From assembly GCF_006636205.1 (NCBI RefSeq), contig NZ_VIGB01000003.1, positions 5,198,501 through 5,262,500 on the forward strand: 64,000 nucleotides of DNA, in the 5' to 3' direction. This document shows, piece by piece, positions 45,222 through 53,102 of the stretch. A program made the position numbers and the translations under genes. This stretch comes from Kitasatospora acidiphila. GTDB taxonomy: Bacteria > Actinomycetota > Actinomycetes > Streptomycetales > Streptomycetaceae. Below the pieces are notes generated by a model. The model was not told the DNA's origin. It did not search any database and saw nothing but the letters and a program-made list of their open reading frames with translations. Within the stretch, counting starts at the first letter, position 1, and each line of letters begins with the position of its first letter.

Positions 45222-47380
45222 GCACTCCCGACACCAGGCGCACCTACTCGGACAGCATCGCCGGCTACATCACCAGCTACGAGCCGACCAAGGAGCGCTT
45301 CGGCCTGCGCACCTCGGACGGCCGCGAGGTGGTCATCCACCTCGGCGAGTCGGTGAACTCGCAGATCGTCCGCAACCTCGGCGATCCGGCCCGCGACACC
45401 ACCGGGGCCACCAGGGACATGCTCTCCGAGGGCCGCTACGTCTTCGTCTACGGGATCTTCTACCAGTGGGACGGCGGGCAGCGGATCGAGGCCCGGCAGA
45501 TCACCTTCCCGGAGGAGAAGCGCGGCGCCTACGTCTTCGAGCACCCGAACTGGTGGGTCCAGCAGGCCGAGCAGATCGCCGACTTCTACCTGCGCGGGCA
45601 CTTCCCCGACGGGGTCTACGACTGGCGCAACTTCCGCACCAAGCTGACCCTTTCGGGCACTCACCCGACGGAGACGGCGGGCGCCGAGGTGCGCCAGGAG
45701 ACCGACACCATCTCCCGGCTGGTCTACGGCCTGGCCACCGCCTTCATGCTGACCGGTGAGGAGCGCTTCCTGCGCGCCGCCGAGTCCGGCACCGAGTACC
45801 TGCGCGAGCACATGCGGGTGGTCGACGAGGGCGAGAAGGTCGCCTACTGGTACCACGCCATCGACATCACCGAGGGCGCCCAACGCAAGGTCTTCGCCTC
45901 GGAGTTCGGCGACGACTACGACGCCATCCCGATGTACGAGCAGATCTACGCGCTGGCCGGTCCGACCCAGACCTACCGGATCACCGGCGACCCGCGGATC
46001 CTCAACGACATCGACCACACCGTGTCGCTGTTCGAGAAGTACTTCCGGGACACCGAGCGGGGCGGGTTCTTCTCGCACCTCGACCCGATCACCATGGACC
46101 CGCGCTCCGACTCGCTGGGCCGCAACCGGTCCCGGAAGAACTGGAACTCGGTCGGTGACCACGCCCCGGCGTACCTGATCAACGCCTACCTCGCCACCGG
46201 CCGGGCGGACTACGCCAAGCTGCTGGAGGAGACGGCCGACACCATCACCAAGTACTTCCCGGACGAGCCCAACAGCCCGTTCGTGCAGGAGCGGTTCCAC
46301 GCCGACTGGAGCCCGGACCGCACCTGGGGCTGGCAGCAGGACCGCGCGGTGGTCGGCCACAACCTCAAGATCGCCTGGAACCTGACCCGGATCCGCAGCC
46401 TGGTCGACAAGGCCGAGTACACGGCGCTGGCCGAGCGGATCGCCGAGATCATGCCGCCGGTCGGCAGCGACCAGCAGCGCGGCGGCTGGTACGACGTGGT
46501 GGAGCGCCAGGTCGACCCGGCCACCGGCGGTCACCGGCTGGTCTGGCACGACCGCAAGGCCTGGTGGCAGCAGGAGCAGTCGATCCTCGCCTACCTGATC
46601 CTGGCCGGCGTCTCCGGCGACCCGGAGCACAAGCGGCTGGCCCGCGAGGCGGCGGCGTTCTACAACGCCTTCTTCCTCGACTACGACGACGGCGGCGTGT
46701 ACTTCAACGTGCTGGCCAACGGCATCCCCTACCTGCTCGGCACCGAGCGGCTCAAGGGCAGCCACTCGATGGCCGGCTACCACGCGCTGGAGCTGTGCTA
46801 CCTGGCCGCCACGTACACCGGCCTGCTGGTCAACTCCTCGCCGCTGACCCTGCACTTCCGGCCGCTGCCCGAGTCGTTCCCGGGCCGGGTGCTGCGGGTG
46901 GCACCGGACCTGCTGCCGGTCGGCAGCATCCAGATCGACCAGGTCTGGATCGACGACCAGCCGTACGACGACTTCGACCCCAAGGGGCTGACCGTCAACC
47001 TGCCGGAGAGCGCCGAGCCGCTGCGGGTGCGGGTGGTGGTCGAACCGGTCGAGATGCGGATGCGGATCTCCAGCGAGTTCGACGGCAAGACCGCGCACAT
47101 CAAGCTGGCCGGCGTGGTCGACAAGGACGAGCTGGACAAGTTCCGCCGCGGGCTGACCGAGGCGCTCTCGGTCCGGCCGCAGCCGCAGCGGGTCGAGTTC
47201 CACCTCTGCGAGGTGACCGAGATGACCCGTCCGGCGATCAACGAACTGCTGTTCCAGCGCACCAAGGCGGGCATGGACGTCGACTTCGTGGTCGTCGGCT
47301 GTGCCCTGCCGGAAGTGGCGCAGGCACTGGCGGCGACCGACGCCTTCCTGCTCGATCCCCGGGAAACGTGCGAGAGCTGA
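45218..47380 (+). CDS. N-acylglucosamine 2-epimerase-fold protein with C-terminal STAS-like domain
   Basis: 720 residues, three parts. Residues 1-110: a beta-rich module (ITSYEPTKERFGLRTSDGRE, then YQWDGGQRIEARQITFPEE). Residues ~115-570: an (alpha/alpha)6 barrel with AGE-family signatures NSVGDHAPAYLINAYLATG, GWQQDRAVVGHNLKIAWNLT and AWWQQEQSILAYLILAGVSG; the His and Glu expected in the active site are present. Residues ~620-715: a STAS-like fold (TAHIKLAGVVDKDELDKFRR). Expected reaction is epimerisation or isomerisation of a free or N-acyl sugar. A STAS tail on an AGE enzyme is something I have not met before. Coupled to glgX. Confidence 0.85.
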   Translation: MSTPDTRRTYSDSIAGYITSYEPTKERFGLRTSDGREVVIHLGESVNSQIVRNLGDPARDTTGATRDMLSEGRYVFVYGIFYQWDGGQRIEARQITFPEEKRGAYVFEHPNWWVQQAEQIADFYLRGHFPDGVYDWRNFRTKLTLSGTHPTETAGAEVRQETDTISRLVYGLATAFMLTGEERFLRAAESGTEYLREHMRVVDEGEKVAYWYHAIDITEGAQRKVFASEFGDDYDAIPMYEQIYALAGPTQTYRITGDPRILNDIDHTVSLFEKYFRDTERGGFFSHLDPITMDPRSDSLGRNRSRKNWNSVGDHAPAYLINAYLATGRADYAKLLEETADTITKYFPDEPNSPFVQERFHADWSPDRTWGWQQDRAVVGHNLKIAWNLTRIRSLVDKAEYTALAERIAEIMPPVGSDQQRGGWYDVVERQVDPATGGHRLVWHDRKAWWQQEQSILAYLILAGVSGDPEHKRLAREAAAFYNAFFLDYDDGGVYFNVLANGIPYLLGTERLKGSHSMAGYHALELCYLAATYTGLLVNSSPLTLHFRPLPESFPGRVLRVAPDLLPVGSIQIDQVWIDDQPYDDFDPKGLTVNLPESAEPLRVRVVVEPVEMRMRISSEFDGKTAHIKLAGVVDKDELDKFRRGLTEALSVRPQPQRVEFHLCEVTEMTRPAINELLFQRTKAGMDVDFVVVGCALPEVAQALAATDAFLLDPRETCES

Positions 47381-47489
47381 CCTGCGGAGTTGAACACGTC
47401 TCTGTCCTTCTCCCGCGCCCCCGACGCGGAGAAGGGCAGGGCCATTTGGCGGGGCCGGTCCCCGTCATCGGAAAGCGAAGGAGCTAGCT

Positions 47490-48881
47490 GTGTCGACGAT
47501 TTCGCACCGCCGCGAATCGTTCGCGGGGGAGCGGCAGGACGAAATCTCCGAGTTCTGCCAGGGCCTGTTCGCGCCCTTTGCCCGCTCTGACCAGCGGCGA
47601 TGGGGCGAGGTGTACCTCCGCGGCCTGCTGCACGCACAGGGCCGCAAGACCCCTGCCAACATCTCCGAGCACGTGCTCGGACGGCGGGCGGTCCAACCCA
47701 TCCAGCAGTTCGTCAACCAGAGCACCTGGTCGTTCGAAGGGGTTCGACGCCATCTCGCGGAACGGCTCTGCGCCGTGACCACGCCGAAGGCCTGGTCCTT
47801 CGACGAGGTGGTGTTCCCCAAGAACGGCGCGCGCTCGGCCGGCGTGGGGCGGCAGTTCGTCGCCTCCGAGGGCCGGATGATGAACTGCCAACTCGCACTG
47901 GCGTCTTCGCTGGTGCACGAGAACGGCAGCGTGCCGGTGAACTGGCACCTGATGCTGCCCCGGCACTGGGATCAGGACGAGGAGCTGCGCGGCCACGCGC
48001 ACATCCCCGAGGAGCAGCGGCACCGGCCTCGCTGGCGGTACCTGCTGGAGTCGGTGGACGAGATCCTGATCGACTGGGACGTGCCGGCGGCGCCGGTCCT
48101 GGCGGACTGGAGTTTCGAGAACGACGTCGAGCCGTTGCTGCTCGGCCTGGAGGAGCGCGGCCTGGGCTACCTCGTCGAGGTGGCCCCGAGTGCCAAGCTC
48201 ATGGTGCGCCGCCCGGTCGGACCGGGCGGGATGCAGTACTGGGCCGCCTCGGACGTGGCTCGCGACCTCGGCGAGCACGGTGAACGGGTGGTGCTGGCCT
48301 GGCAGGAGAAGCCGGACAACCGAGCCCGGCACTCGCAGTTCCTGGTCGGCCGGCTGCCGTCCGCGCAGCCGCCGGCCCGCCGGGTCGGACCGCACATCCC
48401 GGGGCACCGGCCGGCCGCCCGCCACCTGGTGGTGGAGTGGCCGTTCGGGCGTCCGCAGCCGCGCACCTACTGGGTCACCAGCCTGCCGGTCGCCCGGCTG
48501 CACGAGACGGTGGCGCTGGCCGAGCTGCGGCACCGGGCCGTCAACGGGTTCCAGAAGTTGCAGGACTTCGGTCTCGGCGACTTCGAGGGCCGGTCGTTCC
48601 GCGGCTGGCACCACCACGTCACGCTGGCCTCGGCCGCGGCCGGCTTCCACGCGCTGCGGGAGCTGAACGGACCGGACGACGAGTCGCAGGCCCTCGAGGT
48701 GACGGGTGCCGAGTCGTCCGCCGACGCGGACGACGAGCTGACGCCTCGTGACGAGGAGCTCTACGAGGACGAGCTGCTGGACGAGGAGATCCTGGAGGCC
48801 GAGGAGGAGTTGGAGGACGAGATCCGCGACGAACTGCGGGCCGAGGTCCGCGACGAGCTGCGAGCCGAGGTCCGCCGCTGA
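47490..48881 (+). CDS. IS701-family transposase-like protein, probably domesticated
   Basis: 463 residues from GTG 47490 with a strong AAGGAG site. The transposase core is clear: RWGEVYLRGLLHAQGRKTPA, LGRRAVQPIQQFVNQSTWSF, then WSFDEVVFPKNGARSAGVGR where IS701 enzymes have a DD-T-x-F-x-K-x-G motif. The second catalytic position is retained as LADWSFENDVEP; the exact DDE count cannot be settled by eye. The last ~45 residues are extremely acidic with repeated DELRAEVR. No terminal inverted repeats or target duplication flank it. It may be a regulator rather than a transposase; some biosynthetic clusters contain similar proteins. Confidence 0.8.
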   Translation: MSTISHRRESFAGERQDEISEFCQGLFAPFARSDQRRWGEVYLRGLLHAQGRKTPANISEHVLGRRAVQPIQQFVNQSTWSFEGVRRHLAERLCAVTTPKAWSFDEVVFPKNGARSAGVGRQFVASEGRMMNCQLALASSLVHENGSVPVNWHLMLPRHWDQDEELRGHAHIPEEQRHRPRWRYLLESVDEILIDWDVPAAPVLADWSFENDVEPLLLGLEERGLGYLVEVAPSAKLMVRRPVGPGGMQYWAASDVARDLGEHGERVVLAWQEKPDNRARHSQFLVGRLPSAQPPARRVGPHIPGHRPAARHLVVEWPFGRPQPRTYWVTSLPVARLHETVALAELRHRAVNGFQKLQDFGLGDFEGRSFRGWHHHVTLASAAAGFHALRELNGPDDESQALEVTGAESSADADDELTPRDEELYEDELLDEEILEAEEELEDEIRDELRAEVRDELRAEVRR

Positions 48882-48911
48882 CGCGAGTCGTCCTCCCGCC
48901 GCCGCGCGGCA

Positions 48912-48950
48912 CGACGGGCCGGCGCCCCCGCCAGGGGCGCCGGCCCGTCG
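48912..48950. terminator. Bidirectional terminator between the transposase-like and TMEM175 genes
   Basis: A perfect 17-bp inverted repeat (48912-48928 and 48934-48950) with a 5-nt loop lies between two convergent genes. Confidence 0.9.
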
Positions 48951-48993
48951 GTCTACCGCACCGGGGCACGTCGCTCGCCCGGTGCCGGACTCG

Positions 48994-49992
48994 TCAGCGT
49001 TGCAGTGCCAGCACCTGGGCGGTGCGGCCGCAGGTGGGGCAGGGCTGCTGCGCCGCCTCCGGTGGGCCGGGAGGCGGGGCAGCGGCCGGCCCGGCGCCGG
49101 ACACCGCGGTGTCGGCCGCCGGTGCGGCGGGCACGGCTGCTGCGGTGGGGACGGGCAGTGCGGCTGGTGCGGCATGGACGGCCGGTGCGGTTGGTGCGCC
49201 GGGGACGGCCGGTGCCGCGGCTTGCGGTGCGGGCGGCTGGTCGGTCGACGTCCCGACCTCGGCCGGCGGCTCCGCCAGCCCGGTCATCCGGTGCACCGGC
49301 GACCGCGAGTGCAGGTCGTGCTGCTGTTCGCTGGTGCTGCCCAGCACCTCGACCATGTAGAAGAGCAGCAGCACGCCGAAGATCGTCATGCTCGCCACCG
49401 CGCTGGCCAGGCCGACCACGGTGGCCCCGAGGTACATGATCGGGCCCATCAGGAAGTGCTTGCGCATCACCGCGGCCTGCGCCGGGGTGATGGTGCGCCC
49501 CAGGTGCCGGTGGCCGGCCGAGGCGTAGATCCAGACCGCGTTGAACGGGATGCCGCCCAGCGTCAGGGTCAGTCCGTAGAAGACCGCCGCGGTCTGCTCC
49601 CCGTGGCCCGTGCTCATCGCCTCGGCCAGCACATGGGTGGGGAACGGGATGAACGAGACGTTCATCAGCAGCAGCAGGTTGAACAGCATCAGCGGGCGGT
49701 CCACCCGGCGGATGTAGAACAGCATGGTGTGGTGGTTCATCCAGATCATGCCGATGATCAGGAAACTGATCACATAGGCACCCAGCGACGGCCACTGCTG
49801 GGCCAGCCGGTGCAGCAGGGTGCCGTCACCCTGGGGGACCCTGATGTCCAGGATCAGCAGGGTGATGGCGATCGCGAACACGCCGTCGCTGAACGCCTCC
49901 AGGCGGCCGGTGCTGATCTCGAAGCTCTCCGGTGCGGCGGGTGCGTCGTGCTGCTGGTCGTGCTGGTGCTCGTGATGGTGAAACGGCCTCAC
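48994..49992 (-). CDS. TMEM175-family (DUF1211) membrane protein with Ala/Pro tail
   Basis: About 332 residues from GTG 49992 (GGGAGGA site). A His-rich start (HHHEHQHDQQHD) precedes the TMEM175 module with its FSDGVFAIAITLLILDIRVP selectivity helix and about six membrane helices. Bacterial TMEM175 proteins are potassium-selective or similar cation channels. From ~residue 215 a long Ala/Pro-rich tail ends in PCPTCGRTA, a possible metal-binding CxxC. Last gene of the leftward operon; the gap to the EthD gene is 95 bp. Confidence 0.85.
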   Translation of the reverse strand: MRPFHHHEHQHDQQHDAPAAPESFEISTGRLEAFSDGVFAIAITLLILDIRVPQGDGTLLHRLAQQWPSLGAYVISFLIIGMIWMNHHTMLFYIRRVDRPLMLFNLLLLMNVSFIPFPTHVLAEAMSTGHGEQTAAVFYGLTLTLGGIPFNAVWIYASAGHRHLGRTITPAQAAVMRKHFLMGPIMYLGATVVGLASAVASMTIFGVLLLFYMVEVLGSTSEQQHDLHSRSPVHRMTGLAEPPAEVGTSTDQPPAPQAAAPAVPGAPTAPAVHAAPAALPVPTAAAVPAAPAADTAVSGAGPAAAPPPGPPEAAQQPCPTCGRTAQVLALQR

Positions 49993-50087
49993 TGTGGTTT
50001 TCCTCCCCGTGGTACGGCGGCGGCCCGGGGACAGCCGGCGGGCTGTCCCCGGGCCGACCAGTGCCAGGGATGTGTCTGGGAACGATG

Positions 50088-50774
50088 TCACTCGGTGCCG
50101 ATGATCCAGTGCTCGACGGCCGCCACCTGGTGGATGTAGCGGGGCTCCACGAACTCCTTCAGATCGGCCAGCAGGGCGGCGAACTCCGCGGACTCGTAGG
50201 CGGCGGTCAGCGCCTCCTCGGTCTCGAAGTTGAACACGTGGATGCCGTCCAGCAGGGTCTCGCCGAGGGTGTACCAGCCGTCACGGGTGAACTGCTGGCT
50301 GTACCGGACCAGGCCGGGCAGCTGCAGCGCGACCTTGCTGTGCTGCTCCAGGCTGCGGGTCCGGAACTCCTCGACGGTGGTGCCGTTGGTCCGCTTGACC
50401 AGCAGCAGCAGCTTGTACGGGTGCGCGTGCTCCGCGCCCGGGCCGGGCAGCACCACGTTGGCCTCGGTGTCCAGCACCACGGTGCGCCAGAACGCGGCCC
50501 AGTTGGGCTCGTCCAGCCGGGCGCCCTGGAGGAACTCCGGCGTCTGCAGCGAGGCGATCTGCTCCTCGTCGTTCTCCAGCCAGATCTCCGCGACGCCGCT
50601 CCACAGCGGGTCCGCCGGCTCCGGGCCGAGCGGGATCCGGGTGTCGATCGCGTACTTGCGGATCTGCGGGATCTTGCCCGCGAAGTTGGGCGCGTGCACC
50701 TCCAGCCAGTAGCGCTGGAACTCCTGCTCGCTCATCCCCGGCTTGGGGTGGGCGAAGATGAACTGGTGGATCAT
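50088..50774 (-). CDS. Tandem EthD-domain protein
   Basis: 228 residues made of two EthD/dimeric alpha-beta-barrel units: residues 1-110 (IHQFIFAHPKPGMSEQEFQR, then YWLEVHAPNFAGKIPQ) and 120-228 (KLLLLVKRTNGTTVEEFRTR). A single chain can thus form one barrel, as EthD-fold homodimers do. EthD-fold proteins act on small aromatic or polyketide-like molecules or assist an oxygenase. Between the muconolactone-isomerase-like and TMEM175 genes of the leftward operon. Confidence 0.85.
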   Translation of the reverse strand: MIHQFIFAHPKPGMSEQEFQRYWLEVHAPNFAGKIPQIRKYAIDTRIPLGPEPADPLWSGVAEIWLENDEEQIASLQTPEFLQGARLDEPNWAAFWRTVVLDTEANVVLPGPGAEHAHPYKLLLLVKRTNGTTVEEFRTRSLEQHSKVALQLPGLVRYSQQFTRDGWYTLGETLLDGIHVFNFETEEALTAAYESAEFAALLADLKEFVEPRYIHQVAAVEHWIIGTE

Positions 50775-50806
50775 CGGTTCTCCTCGGTGGACGAGCTGGC
50801 GGCGGA

Positions 50807-51115
50807 TCAGACCTGGTAGCGCTTCTTCACGTCCTCGGCGAAGCCGAGGTAGTCGCGCAGCGGCCAGACCTCCTCGAACTCCAGGTACTCGCGCATCGGC
50901 AGCCGGCCGAGCGCGGTGCGGTCGAGCTCCTCGGCATCCGGGGAGTCGATGATCGCGATCACCCGCTTCTGCGCCGCGACCTTCCAGATGCCCACGCAGA
51001 AACCGGAGTTGATGGTCTCGACGGCGTGCTCGGCCTCGGCCTGCTCGACCTCCCAGAGCTCCTCGAGGGAGATCCGGCCCTCGTGCTTCCACTTCATCTG
51101 GACGTAGAACAGCAT
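50807..51115 (-). CDS. Muconolactone-isomerase-like dimeric alpha-beta-barrel protein
   Basis: 102 residues. MLFYVQMKWKHEGRISLEEL, then ETINSGFCVGIWKVAAQKRV and VIAIIDSPDAEELDR, follow the layout of muconolactone delta-isomerase and related barrels, but the catalytic residues cannot be confirmed. In this context it is more likely a cyclase/isomerase for the pathway product than part of catechol breakdown; no other catechol gene is near. Gaps to neighbours are 26 and 32 bp. Confidence 0.75.
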   Translation of the reverse strand: MLFYVQMKWKHEGRISLEELWEVEQAEAEHAVETINSGFCVGIWKVAAQKRVIAIIDSPDAEELDRTALGRLPMREYLEFEEVWPLRDYLGFAEDVKKRYQV

Positions 51116-51141
51116 GCTGTGCTCCTCTGTCTGAAGGTCGA

Positions 51142-52623
51142 TCAGCTTGCGGTGCTGGTGAGTTCGGCGACCAGCGGGTGCTCGGCGCCGAAGGTGTCCA
51201 CGGCGATGTCACGCGGCGTCTTGCCGTCGTGGCCCACCAGGTCGGTGCGGGCGCCGGCGGCCAGCAGGATCCGGGCGCAGTCCTCGTAGCCGTGCCAGAG
51301 CGCGTCGTGCAGCGGGCTGTAGCCGTTGGTGGCGCCCTGGAAGTCCAGGTTGATGCCGTCGGCGTTGACCAGCAGCGTGGTGATCTCGGCGTGGCCGTTG
51401 TAGACCGCCTTGTGCAGCGGCACCGCGCCGAAGCACGGCTCCACCGCGTTGACGTCGGCACCGGCGGCCAGCAGCTGCCGGACGATCTCGGTGTGGCCGT
51501 CGCGGGCCGCCACGTGCAGCGGCTGGTGGCCGTCGTTGAAGCCGTTGAGCCGCGGGAAGACCTCGTCGGTGCGGGCGCCTGCGGCCAGCAGCTCGGCCAC
51601 CTTGACGGCGTCGTCCGCGGTCACGGCGGCCATCAGCTGCTGCGCCTCGACGGCGGCGCTGTCCCCGGCCCGGCGGTCGTTCAGGTACTGCTCGGCGCGG
51701 AGCAGCAGGTCCTTGCCCCGGGTGTTGACGTTGAGCTCGTACTCGAAGTGCTGCTTCAGCGAGAACCCGTAGTGGGTGTAGACCTCCAGACCGGCGCCCT
51801 GCTCCAGCAGGTACTCCACCAGCTCCGGGTACTTGAACCAGAGCGCGTCCATCAGCGGGGTGTGGCCGGTGGTCGGGGCCACCGCGTCCACGAAGGCGCC
51901 GGCCTCGACCAGCGCCCGGGCCACCGCCACGCTGCCGCCCTGGCAGGCCTTGTGCAGGGCGGTGGCGCCGGCCCGGCTGTCCGCGGTGAGCGGGTCGGCG
52001 CCGTGCGCCAGCAGCACCTTGACGGTCTCCGGGTCCGCCTGGCCGGCCGCGATCATCAGCGGGGTCAGGCCGCTCTCCGCGTCCCGGGTGTTGGCGTCCG
52101 CGCCCTGGGTGAGCAGGGCGGCCGCCTTCGCGGCGTCCCGTGCCCAGACCGCGTCCAGCAGCGCCGGGCTGTCGTGCCGGCTGCGCGGGTCGTCGTCGCC
52201 GCGGATCGCCCGGATGATCTGGGACGGGTCGGTGTAGGACTTCCAGCGCACGATCTTGCCGTCGCGCACGGTGAGCCACTGGACGAACTCGATCTCGAAC
52301 GGCAGACCGGTCGCCTTGATGGTGGACTGCTCCTGGATCACGCCGGCCGCGAACTCGCCGTCGACCGAGATGCGGACCAGCTCCTCCTTGTCCACCTGGG
52401 CCTGGCCGGTGAAGACGCCGAGGCTGTCCAGCACCCCCTGGCGGCCGCGGACGGTGCCGATCCACGCCATGTCGTCGTTGTAGCCGGGCACCGGTGCGTA
52501 GTTGATCCACTCGACGTCCTCGGCCAGGCAGTCGAGGGCGGTCGGGAAGTCGCCGCTGGTGAGTGCGGTGAACCAGCGCTCGGCGACCGCGCGCGTCTGG
52601 GCGGTCTGGTCGGATTCGGTCAT
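51142..52623 (-). CDS. SnoaL/NTF2-like domain fused to ankyrin repeats
   Basis: 493 residues. Residues 1-145 form a SnoaL-like domain (RWFTALTSGDFPTALDCLAE; FVQWLTVRDGKIVRWKSYTD). Residues ~150-490 contain about eight ankyrin repeats (LLTQGADANTRDAESGLTPL; GATALHKACQGGSVAVARAL; PLHVAARDGHTEIVRQLLAA) broken by a linker near residue 300. SnoaL folds cyclise polyketide intermediates or isomerise ketones; ankyrin repeats bind proteins. The fusion suggests a scaffolded enzyme. Third gene of the leftward operon. Confidence 0.88.
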   Translation of the reverse strand: MTESDQTAQTRAVAERWFTALTSGDFPTALDCLAEDVEWINYAPVPGYNDDMAWIGTVRGRQGVLDSLGVFTGQAQVDKEELVRISVDGEFAAGVIQEQSTIKATGLPFEIEFVQWLTVRDGKIVRWKSYTDPSQIIRAIRGDDDPRSRHDSPALLDAVWARDAAKAAALLTQGADANTRDAESGLTPLMIAAGQADPETVKVLLAHGADPLTADSRAGATALHKACQGGSVAVARALVEAGAFVDAVAPTTGHTPLMDALWFKYPELVEYLLEQGAGLEVYTHYGFSLKQHFEYELNVNTRGKDLLLRAEQYLNDRRAGDSAAVEAQQLMAAVTADDAVKVAELLAAGARTDEVFPRLNGFNDGHQPLHVAARDGHTEIVRQLLAAGADVNAVEPCFGAVPLHKAVYNGHAEITTLLVNADGINLDFQGATNGYSPLHDALWHGYEDCARILLAAGARTDLVGHDGKTPRDIAVDTFGAEHPLVAELTSTAS

Positions 52624-52670
52624 GTCGGTGCTCCTCCTCAGGGGGCCGTCGCGAACCGACGGCGTGCGGC

Positions 52671-53102
52671 TCAGAGCCAGTCGGCCTGGATGAACTCGAT
52701 GTAGTGGCCCTCCGGGTCGCGCACGAAGAGGGCCTTGACGCCCAGCGCCGGCACGTCGGCCACATCGGTCACCAACTCGGCGCCGCGCGCCTTGAGTTCG
52801 GCGGCCGTTTCGGCCAGATCGGCGACGTAGAAGGCGAGTTGGCTGATCCCGCGAAGGGCGCCGTGGTTCGGCGGCAGCGGGCGGCGCTGGTCGATGCCGT
52901 TCGCCACCCGCATCAGCTCCACCACCTGGACGCCGTTGCCCAGATAGGCCACCTCGGCGTCGAACTGCGGGAACTCCAGCCCGCGGATCAGGGTGAAGCC
53001 GAGCACGGTGCGGTACCACTCGGCCATCGCCGGCAGGTCCGCCACCGAGAGGCAGGCGGACAGCCCGAGCACCGGCAGCGGGGCCTGGGCCGGCGCGGTC
53101 AT
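52671..53102 (-). CDS. VOC (glyoxalase/dioxygenase-fold) protein
   Basis: 143 residues, two beta-alpha-beta-beta-beta modules: SACLSVADLPAMAEWYRTVL and GISQLAFYVADLAETAAEL, ending FVRDPEGHYIEFIQADWL. The Glu in IEFI is the usual metal ligand, but the two His positions near the strand starts appear to be Ser/Cys and Gln/Leu, so metal binding is doubtful. Its ATG overlaps the stop of the NmrA-like gene (ATGA). Reaction unknown. Confidence 0.85.
   Translation of the reverse strand: MTAPAQAPLPVLGLSACLSVADLPAMAEWYRTVLGFTLIRGLEFPQFDAEVAYLGNGVQVVELMRVANGIDQRRPLPPNHGALRGISQLAFYVADLAETAAELKARGAELVTDVADVPALGVKALFVRDPEGHYIEFIQADWL

Noticed and set aside
47381..48993. A mobile insertion sequence around the IS701-like gene
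   Set aside because: No terminal inverted repeats or target duplication are found near either end; I report only a transposase-like gene.
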